A DNA stretch of 27,424 nucleotides from Bacteroidales bacterium. Its GTDB lineage: Bacteria > Bacteroidota > Bacteroidia > Bacteroidales > UBA932. The DNA is taken from contig WRBG01000004.1 in NCBI GenBank assembly GCA_009784635.1, forward strand, positions 1 to 27,424, in the 5' to 3' direction. Made by a program: the position numbers and the translations under genes. A model generated the notes under the pieces. The model was not told where the DNA came from, made no database searches, and saw only the letters and a program-made list of their open reading frames with translations. This document shows, in pieces, positions 1-7,521 of the stretch; positions within the stretch are counted from its first letter, which is position 1; each line of letters begins with the position of its first letter.

Positions 1-77
1 AGGTTTTATTGAGGTTGCGGATGGATATCATGTGGTGTTGTTTTGCTTTATTGGTGTATTAGTTTTATAGGGCACTG

Positions 78-108
78 CAAAGGTAAGTATGTTTTTTATA
101 TCTGCAAA
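78..108 (-). promoter_or_regulatory. Consensus Bacteroidota promoter firing leftward
   Basis: On the minus strand there is TTTG (105-108), exactly 19 bases, then TACCTTTG (78-85), a full match to the Bacteroidota -33/-7 consensus TTTG-N19-TAnnTTTG. Transcription would start near position 71 and leave the window, so it should serve a gene just beyond the left edge. It lies about 75 bases past the stop of the Tricorn-like gene, so the gene to the left probably has its own promoter. I see no GC-rich terminator hairpin between them, only an A/T-rich inverted repeat around 108-125. Confidence 0.6.
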
Positions 109-182
109 TTTTTTTGAAAAAAAATCTACACGTAATAAAGACGCACAAGACTAAAAAATGTTACATCTTCAATTCAACAACC

Positions 183-3100
183 TTACCTCAACATCTTCAT
201 CACTTCTTCGATTCCCCTGTCCAACTGCGGGTCGCGCCCCAGCAGACGGTCTTCAAAGGTGTTTCTGATATAGATATCCGGCGCCACGCCCACAAGCTCC
301 ATATCCTCGCCCTTGAGGTTATAGCATCCCCATGCGGGCATACGGGAGGAGGAGCCATCCACCAAGGAGACGCTTGATGTAAAGATGACCCAGCGGTAGG
401 TTTCGGTGCCAATGAGGGGAGCAATTCCCAAGCTCTTGATTCCGTTGGAAGTAACTTCTGCATCGCTGAGGCTGCGCTCGTTAATCAATACCACGATGGG
501 CTTGTCGGCAGGGGTAACGCCCGGATGGGTGCTGCGGGGCTGGTCGCGGTAGCTCCATGTAAAGTAGCGCTTCTGCATCAGAAATTCCAACACCTCGTTG
601 TGTACGTTACCGCCGTTGTTAAAGCGCAGGTCAAGGATGAGCGCGTCTTTATGAATAGCGTCCCGATTCATCTCGCTAAGGAATCTGTTCAGCGACCCTG
701 TACTCATGTCGGTCATATGGAGGTAGGCGACCCTGCCTTGGGTTTGGGCGTCCACTACAGACCTCCTTCCGTCCACCCAATCGTTATACAGCGCGTTGCG
801 TAGATTTGCCGTGCGGAAGGTGTGGAGGTTATATGTGCGGTTTCTCCCGTCTCGGGCAAAAGTGAGGGCGATTTCCGGTTTGGGGTCGGCGGCGCTAAAG
901 TATCTTTCGCGGTTCTCCTTTTCGTCCACCGGAACTCCGTTTACAGCCACCAACCGGTCTCCTTTACGGATATCCACCTCCCTTTTATCGGCGGGCGACC
1001 CTTCCACAACGGATGCGACAATATACGGACGCGCATTATCAAAGAGGATGCCCGTTTCGGCGCTTTGGATAGAGGTGGCGGAACGCTCTTCCCGTCCCGT
1101 AGAGGAGAAGCCCAAGTGCGAGGAGTTAAGTTCCCCAAGCATATCGTTAATCAAGGTTCTAAGGTCGGCCCGATTCTTTACGTGGGGCAGGAAAGAGGCG
1201 TAATACTCTTGGGTTGCTTTCCAGTCCACGCCGTGGTAATCAACGTCGTAAAAGTTTTGCGCCAGCTGCGCCCACACTTCGTAAAACATCTGTTGAAACT
1301 CGTCCGCGTTATTCTTGTTAAATCCGTGCCTGACAGTCAAATCAGTAACAGAGCCTGCGGCCAAGTCCACCTTGTATATTCTTCCGCCGCCCAAGGCAAA
1401 CAGGTCTTTGCCGTTGTAACTAAATCTCGATAAGGTGTTCCCGCCTCTTACTTCTTCGGCAGGTTTTTGGTCAAAGTCCAAAAGTTCCTGTTTATAGAGT
1501 TTGCGCGTTCCTTCGTGGGTGGAATGATAGAGCAGCCACGTCCTGTTGTTTTGGACAAAGATTTGGGGGTTGGACTGCGACCCGTTTGGGGCAAGTTGTT
1601 CCCACCTGTCGTAGATTCTATGGGGATTGATGGTGATGGGCGCTCTGGCCGGCGTCCTTCTGGTGGTGTCCCTGTTGAACAAATCGCTAAACTTATCGGC
1701 GGCAAAGGGGGCGCTGTATTTATCCAAAGCCATGCGGTAGAGCTGGGTAGTTACGCCGCGGGGGAAGGAACCGGTAAGAGGATTCGCTGTAAAATAGATA
1801 TACTTGCCGTCTGCCGACCATACGGGAGCGCTCTCAATGGATACGCTGTTGGTGAGGTTGATAAGCTCTTTGGTACTGAGTTTGCACACATAAATGTCCT
1901 GCTCAAAATGGTTCATGGCGGTAAATGTTACCCATTCGTCGTCTTTGGAAAAGTGGATGGGAGGAACCCTAAAAGCCCATAAGTCAATAGTGGCTAAGGT
2001 GCTAACGCTCTCTGTGCCGGTACTTAGCAGCTCTAATTTATCGTTTCCCGTAAAGAAGACGAGCTTGCTGTGGTCATGGCTTGCCGTGAGCGACTGCACA
2101 AAAGCGTCCGGAGTGTAGACAGCCCGCTCTTTACCTGCGCCGTCTGCGCCTATCTTATAGAGGTTGAACCATCCCATACGGCTGCGGGTGAGGTAAAGAT
2201 TTTTACTATCCTTATCCCAAACCACATCTACCACCCGCTCTTTGGGGTCGGTGGGCAACTCTTTGGCAAATTTTCCTTTGGCGTCGCTCACAAAGAGGCG
2301 TCCACGGGAGACAAAGGCCAGCTTGAGTCCGTCCGGAGAGATGGCCATGTTGGTGATGGTGTTCTCTACGTTGTACAAATGCTCGATTTTTGTCTCGTTG
2401 TTGGCGGCTAAGGCAATGACCGGCTTGGAGAATGAACCGGAGGCAACATCAAAAACCTCTATCTGATAGTCCCTAAGGTAGACAATCTTTTGGCCGTTAA
2501 AACTGATTTGCGGATAGAGGATGGCTTCTTTAAAGTTGGTGAGAATCTGCGGTTTTCCGTTTTTAAGCACGGCAATGTTGTAGACGTCGTTAATCGAATC
2601 ACAGGCCCAGTAGAGCGTTCCGTTTTTGTCTACCATCGGCCAAACGTCCTTGCCTTTATAGGTGGTCAACTCTGTATATTTCATGCTTTTGGGGTCCCAG
2701 TTTACAATCTGCGGACAATTATCGCCCTTATAGCGTTTGCGGGTGAGATAGTTGTAACTTTCTGCGGATTCGTTAAAATAAAAACTGCCGTTTACCGGAT
2801 TTTCGACCAAGTTGGCAATGGTATTGTAATAATCGCCAAAAAGACGCTCCGGAGTGCCTCCCTCGATGGATACGCGGTACGCGCTGATGGAGTTGTAACG
2901 ATTTGACTCAAAGTATATATACTTGCTATCTGCCGACCACGATGTAACGCGGTCGTAGGCGTCGTGGAAGGTGAGGCGGCGAATCGGCCCTCCGTCTACA
3001 GATACCACATAGACGTCGTCGTTGCCCTGTTCATTAGAAGTGAAGGCCAACCATTTGCCGTCCGGAGAAATGCGCGGACGAATTTCATAGCCGGTCATAG

Positions 3101-3302
3101 CGGTTACGCGCAGCGCCTGACCGCCGGAAACAGCCACCTTCCAAATATCGCCTTCGTAGCAAAAATAGAGGGTTTGGGCATCGGGCGAAAGGGTGGGATG
3201 GGCGGCAAAATAGAGGGGGGGAGGGGTAGCGGCGTTATTTTGCGCCTGAATCGGTAGCGTGAGGGTCAGCGTCAAGAGCATGAATGTACACAGTGTTTTC
3301 AT
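183..3302 (-). CDS. Secreted Tricorn-type protease (S41 family)
   Basis: 1039 residues. A signal peptide (about 1-20, ending LPIQA) implies export to the periplasm. Residues about 30-640 are WD40/TolB-like propeller repeats, with recurrent SPDG and SADGKYIYF motifs. A Tricorn C1 region follows (about 665-735), then a PDZ domain (about 745-830, with RKGDRLVAVNG) and an S41 catalytic domain (about 855-1015). The Tricorn catalytic set can be placed: Ser728-His729 (ELNSSHLGF), nucleophile Ser946 with Asp947 (NERSLSDAE) and probable Glu1002 (MELVGVAPD). Length and domain order match the family, which degrades oligopeptides. The ATG at 3302 directly begins the signal peptide. It is divergent from the M14 carboxypeptidase gene, and both products are exported peptidases, suggesting shared use in peptide breakdown. 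Family assignment is firm; substrate is unknown. Confidence 0.93.
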   Translation of the reverse strand: MKTLCTFMLLTLTLTLPIQAQNNAATPPPLYFAAHPTLSPDAQTLYFCYEGDIWKVAVSGGQALRVTAMTGYEIRPRISPDGKWLAFTSNEQGNDDVYVVSVDGGPIRRLTFHDAYDRVTSWSADSKYIYFESNRYNSISAYRVSIEGGTPERLFGDYYNTIANLVENPVNGSFYFNESAESYNYLTRKRYKGDNCPQIVNWDPKSMKYTELTTYKGKDVWPMVDKNGTLYWACDSINDVYNIAVLKNGKPQILTNFKEAILYPQISFNGQKIVYLRDYQIEVFDVASGSFSKPVIALAANNETKIEHLYNVENTITNMAISPDGLKLAFVSRGRLFVSDAKGKFAKELPTDPKERVVDVVWDKDSKNLYLTRSRMGWFNLYKIGADGAGKERAVYTPDAFVQSLTASHDHSKLVFFTGNDKLELLSTGTESVSTLATIDLWAFRVPPIHFSKDDEWVTFTAMNHFEQDIYVCKLSTKELINLTNSVSIESAPVWSADGKYIYFTANPLTGSFPRGVTTQLYRMALDKYSAPFAADKFSDLFNRDTTRRTPARAPITINPHRIYDRWEQLAPNGSQSNPQIFVQNNRTWLLYHSTHEGTRKLYKQELLDFDQKPAEEVRGGNTLSRFSYNGKDLFALGGGRIYKVDLAAGSVTDLTVRHGFNKNNADEFQQMFYEVWAQLAQNFYDVDYHGVDWKATQEYYASFLPHVKNRADLRTLINDMLGELNSSHLGFSSTGREERSATSIQSAETGILFDNARPYIVASVVEGSPADKREVDIRKGDRLVAVNGVPVDEKENRERYFSAADPKPEIALTFARDGRNRTYNLHTFRTANLRNALYNDWVDGRRSVVDAQTQGRVAYLHMTDMSTGSLNRFLSEMNRDAIHKDALILDLRFNNGGNVHNEVLEFLMQKRYFTWSYRDQPRSTHPGVTPADKPIVVLINERSLSDAEVTSNGIKSLGIAPLIGTETYRWVIFTSSVSLVDGSSSRMPAWGCYNLKGEDMELVGVAPDIYIRNTFEDRLLGRDPQLDRGIEEVMKMLR

Positions 3303-3321
3303 AAGAAAATAGGTTGATTAG

Positions 3322-3352
3322 TGTGGTAAAGGTATAATATTTTTTACCTTTG
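3322..3352 (+). promoter_or_regulatory. Promoter of the M14 carboxypeptidase gene
   Basis: TACCTTTG (3345-3352) is a perfect Bacteroidota -7 box. TGTG (3322-3325) lies exactly 19 bases upstream and matches three of four -33 positions. The start site would be near 3359, giving an A-rich leader of about 53 bases before the ATG at 3412. Confidence 0.55.
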
Positions 3353-3361
3353 TTACCCAAT
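3327..3361 (-). promoter_or_regulatory. Possible promoter of the Tricorn-like gene
   Basis: Minus-strand TACCTTTA (3327-3334) matches seven of eight positions of the -7 consensus, and ATTG (3358-3361) lies 23 bases upstream as a weak -33 box. The leader to the ATG would be about 18 bases. This overlaps the divergent M14 promoter, so the two may compete. Weak match. Confidence 0.3.
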
Positions 3362-3411
3362 TAACCTAAAGATATAAAAAAACCAACTACTAAACAACAG
3401 ATTAGAAAATC

Positions 3412-5082
3412 ATGAAGAATAGAGAAAAATCATTTACAAGGATGATTTTGTGCGTCCTCCTTGCCGCTTTGTCGCCTGCGCTCAAGGGACAGGAGGCTCG
3501 CTTGCTCATCCTGCCCGGCGCTTTTCCGGATTCCATTGCACACATGGTCAAATTTGATACCGATTTTGAATCGGGCTCCCTGCAAAAAGTAGAGTTGTTA
3601 GACGCCGCCTTGATAAAAACCAGCGTTAGGGATTCCGTTTGGCATCTTTCTTACAATATTTATTCGCAGCCGGACCCGATTAACCCTGTGGATACCGCCT
3701 TGGCGCCCAGCGCCCGGTGGTTTTACTTTCGGATGACGGGGGTAAAAGACAAACAACTGTATCTGAACTTTTTTCAGACTGACCCTGTGCGTCCGATGTA
3801 CTCTTTTGATGGATTGCATTTTGAGCGTATGGCTGCCCACGAATGTTTTGTGGAGCCGCGGCGGCAGGGACAAGCCGGACGGCGGCAGGTGGCGGCAAAA
3901 TTCAATAGAGACACCGTCTATATGGCTTACTTTGTCCCCTACACCATGGACTATCTGCAACAACGCTTTGCCGATTGGAAGGCCACCGGCAACGTGATTT
4001 CCTTAGATACCATCGGTTACTCTTACCGCGGACTTCCCATGCAGATGATGACCGTTACAGACCCCTCGGTTCCGGATACGCATAAAAAACGGGTATATAT
4101 CCACGGCCGTACCCACACCAGCGAGACGCCTTCCAGTTGGCACTTGGACGGCATGATTGACGCCATTACCGCCAATACGCCGCATGCGGCAGCCTATCGC
4201 CGGCAGATGGTATTTTACATCCTCCCCTACAGCAATCCCGATGGGGTGGTAGAAGGACTTTCCCGCTCCGGCGCCCACGGAGTCAATTTGGAAGTCAACT
4301 ACGACCGTCCCGATTCCTTAACCGTGGTAGAAGTGCGGGCTATTAAAAAAACTTTGGAACGCCTTACGGCTGAACGTCCTTTGGATATGATTCTGAACAT
4401 GCACTCTCAAGTGGAACCTGTGGCCATCTATTGGGTGCATACGGCCGAATCTACGTCCATGCCCTATTTCCGCGACCTATTGCTCTTGTCCAACCTCACC
4501 ATGTTTCAAAATCCGTGGTTTGGCAAAAGCGACCTCAGATTTTCTGCCGGAGGGGCTTCGGGGGCGCGTTATGTAGAGGGGTGGATATGGAATAAATCTC
4601 AAGGCAGGACCTTGGCTGTCACCTATGAAACGCCCTATACCTACTATCAGTTGCAACCCGATGGAGATTGGGTAACCATAGAAAACCTCAGAGAAAAGGG
4701 GCGGCTGATGCTGAATGCCGTGGGCGACTACTTCTCCCTTTCTACCCCCAACCGCGTAATCGTACAGGCTCAAAAACCCAGAAATGTCAGACAATGGGAA
4801 TTTCTCACGCCTGAGGATATGCCTTTTATCGGAGAGGGTTTTTATGAAGCCAAACGGAATAATGCAAGAATCACCTATCTTTCCCCGATTCTTCCCGCGG
4901 GGCATTACCGCGTTTACCGCTGGGTTCCCGGAAAGGCTGTGGAAGTGAGTCCCCAAGGAACCAACGATTGGGTCTTTATGGAAGAATTTGTGCAAACAAG
5001 GGAAGGAGCCTACAAAAAAGAAATGAGGGCTTCTATGGGCGCGCAAGAGAATGCCCTACTGATTTTTCCGGTTGAGAAATAG
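3412..5082 (+). CDS. Secreted M14-family zinc carboxypeptidase
   Basis: 556 residues with an N-terminal signal sequence (about 1-26, ending ALKG). Residues about 40-170 look like the beta-rich N-terminal domain that precedes the catalytic domain in cytosolic-carboxypeptidase-like M14 proteins (WFYFRMTGV, LNFFQTDPV). The zinc site is visible as His235-x-x-Glu238 in RTHTSETPSSW and His331 in MILNMHSQ. The catalytic Glu is Glu406 in VTYETPY. GVNLEVNYDRP (290-300) is the usual substrate-binding segment. The SETPSSW form resembles the CCP branch (GETPSSW), which cleaves C-terminal residues from peptides. The CCP-like architecture on an exported protein suggests a periplasmic or surface role. The small unknown gene begins 8 bases after the stop. 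Family is confident; specificity is not. Confidence 0.9.
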   Translation: MKNREKSFTRMILCVLLAALSPALKGQEARLLILPGAFPDSIAHMVKFDTDFESGSLQKVELLDAALIKTSVRDSVWHLSYNIYSQPDPINPVDTALAPSARWFYFRMTGVKDKQLYLNFFQTDPVRPMYSFDGLHFERMAAHECFVEPRRQGQAGRRQVAAKFNRDTVYMAYFVPYTMDYLQQRFADWKATGNVISLDTIGYSYRGLPMQMMTVTDPSVPDTHKKRVYIHGRTHTSETPSSWHLDGMIDAITANTPHAAAYRRQMVFYILPYSNPDGVVEGLSRSGAHGVNLEVNYDRPDSLTVVEVRAIKKTLERLTAERPLDMILNMHSQVEPVAIYWVHTAESTSMPYFRDLLLLSNLTMFQNPWFGKSDLRFSAGGASGARYVEGWIWNKSQGRTLAVTYETPYTYYQLQPDGDWVTIENLREKGRLMLNAVGDYFSLSTPNRVIVQAQKPRNVRQWEFLTPEDMPFIGEGFYEAKRNNARITYLSPILPAGHYRVYRWVPGKAVEVSPQGTNDWVFMEEFVQTREGAYKKEMRASMGAQENALLIFPVEK

Positions 5083-5090
5083 GAATTAGG

Positions 5091-5279
5091 ATGGAAAAGA
5101 CATTTGATTGTTTGAAAATGAAAGAAGAGGTTCAAGCAAGAGTATATGAAAGGACAAAAGATATGACTTTTGCCGAATTACGCGCCTATTTGGACCAAAG
5201 TTTAGCGCATGATGCTTTGTGGCAGCGGTTGGTAAACCACAATACGGCGCAAAAGGAAAACCGTCGCAACCTGTCATAA
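5091..5279 (+). CDS. Small hypothetical protein, possibly antitoxin-like
   Basis: 62 residues, highly charged and helical in appearance, with no signal peptide. It begins 8 bases after the carboxypeptidase stop, so it is probably co-transcribed with it. The start TFDCLKMKEEVQARVYE resembles, from memory, a group of 60-80-residue proteins starting FDCxxMK that I associate with small toxin-antitoxin pairs. I could not verify that. No toxin-like partner follows: 10 bases after its stop comes the 35-bp repeat of the nhaC 3' end. If it was once half of a pair, the partner may have been lost at that junction. It may equally be a stand-alone small gene. Confidence 0.5.
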   Translation: MEKTFDCLKMKEEVQARVYERTKDMTFAELRAYLDQSLAHDALWQRLVNHNTAQKENRRNLS

Positions 5280-5289
5280 ATTCCGGAAG

Positions 5290-5324
5290 AATTATTTAAT
5301 CCGCCGGATTTTATACCCGATGGC
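5290..5324. repeat. 35-bp direct repeat, copy 1 (displaced nhaC 3' end)
   Basis: These 35 bases are identical, in the same orientation, to 6064-6098, which encodes the last ten codons and stop of nhaC. Identity ends sharply on both sides (G versus T just before, G versus T just after). The repeat contains AATCCGCCGGATT (5298-5310), a palindrome with 6-base arms around one central base. The copies start 774 bp apart. This copy lies in no evident gene, so it looks like a displaced fragment of nhaC. Confidence 0.9.
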
Positions 5325-5386
5325 GGTTCTGTATATCCACCATCGTTGGAATACATAAATACCTTTGATGATGTAGAGGAACGTGT

Positions 5387-5755
5387 TTACAGTATATCAG
5401 ATTGGGCAGGTGGAGTCGTAACCTCATATCTTTGTTGCGAACCGTCCTCAGCAATTACTGTATACCTCTTAGTCTTGCCCACCTCTGAAAAATCCTGTGT
5501 AGCTCCAGATTCAGGAATTACAGTAGCCTTATCGGAGACCAAAATAACGGGAGCCAGTGCAGATCTATCAGTTTCTAGAGGCAAAAAAACTTGAATGAGT
5601 CGGACTCCACTACTATTAACATAAATTTGTCCTTCCACTCCATTAATTTGGAAAGAAAGGATTTCCTTTTCGGAACTTAGTTTGGGTTCTTTATCACAGG
5701 AAAAACCACCTGCCACAAAGAGTACAGCGATTATAAAGTTTAATATTTTTTTCAT
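5387..5755 (-). CDS. Small lipoprotein with a DUF5018-like domain
   Basis: 122 residues. The N-terminus is a lipoprotein signal (hydrophobic 4-19, Cys20 in AGGFSCDKEP). Acidic and lysine residues right after the cysteine resemble Bacteroidota surface-export signals (inference). The rest looks like one Ig-like repeat of the DUF5018 kind: SSEKEILSFQINGVEG, then ATVIPESGATQDFS and YTVIAEDGSQQRYEVTTP, phrases typical of Bacteroidetes cell-surface proteins. Such domains normally precede larger modules, but here the protein stops after about one domain, so it may be truncated or a minimal surface protein. It lies wholly between the two 35-bp repeats and runs in the same direction as nhaC. Its base composition is more AT-rich than its neighbours. 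Gene call confident, domain moderately so. Confidence 0.75.
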   Translation of the reverse strand: MKKILNFIIAVLFVAGGFSCDKEPKLSSEKEILSFQINGVEGQIYVNSSGVRLIQVFLPLETDRSALAPVILVSDKATVIPESGATQDFSEVGKTKRYTVIAEDGSQQRYEVTTPPAQSDIL

Positions 5756-6063
5756 TTTGTTTTTGTTTTAGTAAATATATACAGAAAGGCTATATTTATC
5801 ACACTGCTCCCGCCTATTGTTCGGGAGCCCGTGTTTAATACCATCTCTTGGCGCACATAAATTATTGTTCATGATATTTTCTCTGACTTGGCTTGGACGC
5901 AAAAATAGTCAAAAGGTTTACATCAGCAGGTTTATATCAGCCTTAAAAGGCTTGGATATGGCCTATATGCAACAAGGGAATTTCCTTCGGCGAGTTCGCA
6001 AGCTCGGTTAGCATAGGGCGAGGGCGTAATATCCCGACACTTGTTGGGTAAAAGTTCAAAAAT
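5756..6063. other. Unexplained gene-free stretch inside the repeat-bounded segment
   Basis: About 308 bases without a convincing gene, between the lipoprotein start and the nhaC 3' end. It holds a GCTCCCG/CGGGAGC hairpin (5806-5828), the inverted repeat AGCCTT-AA-AAGGCT (5939-5952) and an inverted pair CAACAAG (5970-5976) / CTTGTTG (6040-6046). A minus-strand TATTTTTG at 5900-5907 is a possible -7 box that would give the lipoprotein mRNA a leader of about 140 bases containing the hairpin. Weak reading frames exist (TTG-started 64 codons on +, 34 codons at 5768-5872 on -), but nothing supports them as genes. Confidence 0.5.
5806..5828. other. Perfect 7-bp hairpin upstream of the lipoprotein gene
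   Basis: GCTCCCG (5806-5812) and CGGGAGC (5822-5828) form a perfect seven-pair GC-rich stem around a nine-base loop. There is no T-run on either side, so it is not a classical terminator. It lies about 50 bases upstream of the lipoprotein ATG and could be a structured leader or a remnant of a repeat. Confidence 0.45.
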
Positions 6064-6098
6064 AATTATTTAATCCGCCGGATTTTATACCCGATGGC
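6064..6098. repeat. 35-bp direct repeat, copy 2 (native nhaC 3' end)
   Basis: Identical to 5290-5324. It covers the last ten codons of nhaC (ending GYKIRRIK) and its stop codon, and includes the palindrome AATCCGCCGGATT at 6072-6084. This copy is in frame and gives an NhaC-like C-terminus, so it is taken as the original. Confidence 0.9.
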
Positions 6099-7496
6099 TG
6101 CAATAAGAATGGTGATAAAGGGGGTAATCAAGTTGAAAAAGCAGTAGGGCAGGTAGCTGAGGGTGGCAACTTGCAGCACGCTGGCTTGTACAATGCCGCA
6201 GGTGTTCCAAGGTACCAATACCGATGTAACGGTGCCCGAATCCCCAAGGGTACGGCTAAGTAATTCGGGCTCAAAGCCTTTTTTCTTGTAGGTATCTAAA
6301 AACATCTTTCCGGGCAGTACGATGGACATGTATTGGTCCGACAGGGTCAAGTTAAAGAAAATGCAGGTGCCTACGGTAGAGCCGACTAAACTAACGGCGT
6401 TGCGCATGACAAGGGCCATTTTTTCTGTAATCACTTGAATCATGCCGCTGGCGTCCATGGCGCCGCCAAAAGTAACCACGCAGAGGATGAGCCATACGGT
6501 GTTAAGCATTCCCGCCATGCCGCGGGTGGCGGTGAGGGTATTGAGCATCTCGTTGCCGGTCTCTATCTGTACGTTTCCCGACAACATGAGCAAGCCCGCT
6601 TCGAGCGCCTGCATCACGCTGCCGGAATCCTTTGTAAGTTGCAGCATTTGACGGCACAGTTCGGGTTGAAACAACACGGCGACCACCGCCCCCAGCAGAG
6701 CCGATAAAAGGAGGGTGATGAAGGGGGATACTTTTTTAATAATCAGAAAAATAGTAAATGCAGGAACCAACAACAGCCAAGGCGAAAGGCGAAAGGCGTG
6801 TTGGAGCGCTTCGCTTTGCGCGCTGATATCAATGGTAGAGGCGGTGGGAATCATAAAACCGGCAACGCCAAAGAAGATGATGGACAACAGACCGGCGGGA
6901 ATGGCTGTATATAATTGATAACGAACATGCTTATAGAGGCTGATGCCTGTAGAAGAAGCGCAAAGGTTCACCGTGTCGGAGAGGGGGGAGCATTTATCTC
7001 CCAAATAAGCCCCCGAAATAATCGCTCCGGCCAACCAAGGGGCAGAGAAGCCTAAAAACTGTCCGGCGGTCAGCATGGCTACCCCAACGGTTCCGATGGT
7101 AGTCCAAGAGCTGCCTGCCGTTAGGGAAACAACAGCAGTAAGGATAAAGGTTGCCATGAGAAATACAGAAGGATGAATCAACTTCATGCCGTAGTAAATC
7201 ATGGTAGGCACCACGCCGCTTTGCATCCACGAACCGGTTAAGGCGCCAATCATCAGTAATATAAAGATGGCCGACCCTGTTTTGGCAAGTTGGTCGAGCA
7301 TGGAAGCCTCAATCTTTTCCCATGACACTTTTAAAAAGAGGATGGATATAAGCGAAGTAACCAAGGCTGCGCTCAAAAGGGCAATCTGCGCGGGTCCTGA
7401 GGTTATATCATCGCCAAAGAGGGGAACCAAGGTGGCAATAAGGGTGACTAAGAACATTAAAGGAAAAAGGGAGAGGAGCAGGCTGGGGCGTTTCAT
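6066..7496 (-). CDS. nhaC: NhaC-family Na+/H+ antiporter
   Basis: 476 residues, almost wholly hydrophobic, with about eleven membrane segments, in the inner membrane. The NhaC signature GAYLGDKCSPLSDT is at 162-175, preceded by TAGSSWTTIGTVG (126-138). Members exchange sodium for protons, though some relatives (MleN) exchange malate plus protons for lactate plus sodium, so the exact substrate is open. It is the last gene of the tldD-pmbA-nhaC run, starting 25 bases after pmbA stops. Its last ten codons and stop lie in the 35-bp direct repeat whose second copy is 774 bp further on, which suggests an insertion event at the gene's 3' end that kept it intact. Length is normal. Confidence 0.88.
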   Translation of the reverse strand: MKRPSLLLSLFPLMFLVTLIATLVPLFGDDITSGPAQIALLSAALVTSLISILFLKVSWEKIEASMLDQLAKTGSAIFILLMIGALTGSWMQSGVVPTMIYYGMKLIHPSVFLMATFILTAVVSLTAGSSWTTIGTVGVAMLTAGQFLGFSAPWLAGAIISGAYLGDKCSPLSDTVNLCASSTGISLYKHVRYQLYTAIPAGLLSIIFFGVAGFMIPTASTIDISAQSEALQHAFRLSPWLLLVPAFTIFLIIKKVSPFITLLLSALLGAVVAVLFQPELCRQMLQLTKDSGSVMQALEAGLLMLSGNVQIETGNEMLNTLTATRGMAGMLNTVWLILCVVTFGGAMDASGMIQVITEKMALVMRNAVSLVGSTVGTCIFFNLTLSDQYMSIVLPGKMFLDTYKKKGFEPELLSRTLGDSGTVTSVLVPWNTCGIVQASVLQVATLSYLPYCFFNLITPFITILIAAIGYKIRRIK

Positions 7497-7521
7497 GGTT
7501 AAGGTGTAAAAGGGTTAAGAA

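Noticed and set aside
5280..5594. Plus-strand reading frame continuing after the stop of the 62-residue gene, with a protein-like look (IPEELFNPPDFIPDGG)
   Set aside because: It runs through the 35-bp repeat, which is the antisense of nhaC, and then antisense to the lipoprotein gene, which has a signal peptide, lipobox and domain of its own. The protein-like look is coincidental.
5768..5872. 34-codon minus-strand frame covering the 5806-5828 hairpin
   Set aside because: Too short, with no similarity I recognise. Considered as a leader peptide but without support.
5817..6011. 64-codon plus-strand frame inside the repeat-bounded segment
   Set aside because: TTG start, no recognisable domain, low-complexity codon choice, and it spans hairpin sequences.
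6781..6799. Short tandem GGCGAAA units
   Set aside because: Only two to three units within nhaC coding sequence, consistent with codon repetition.
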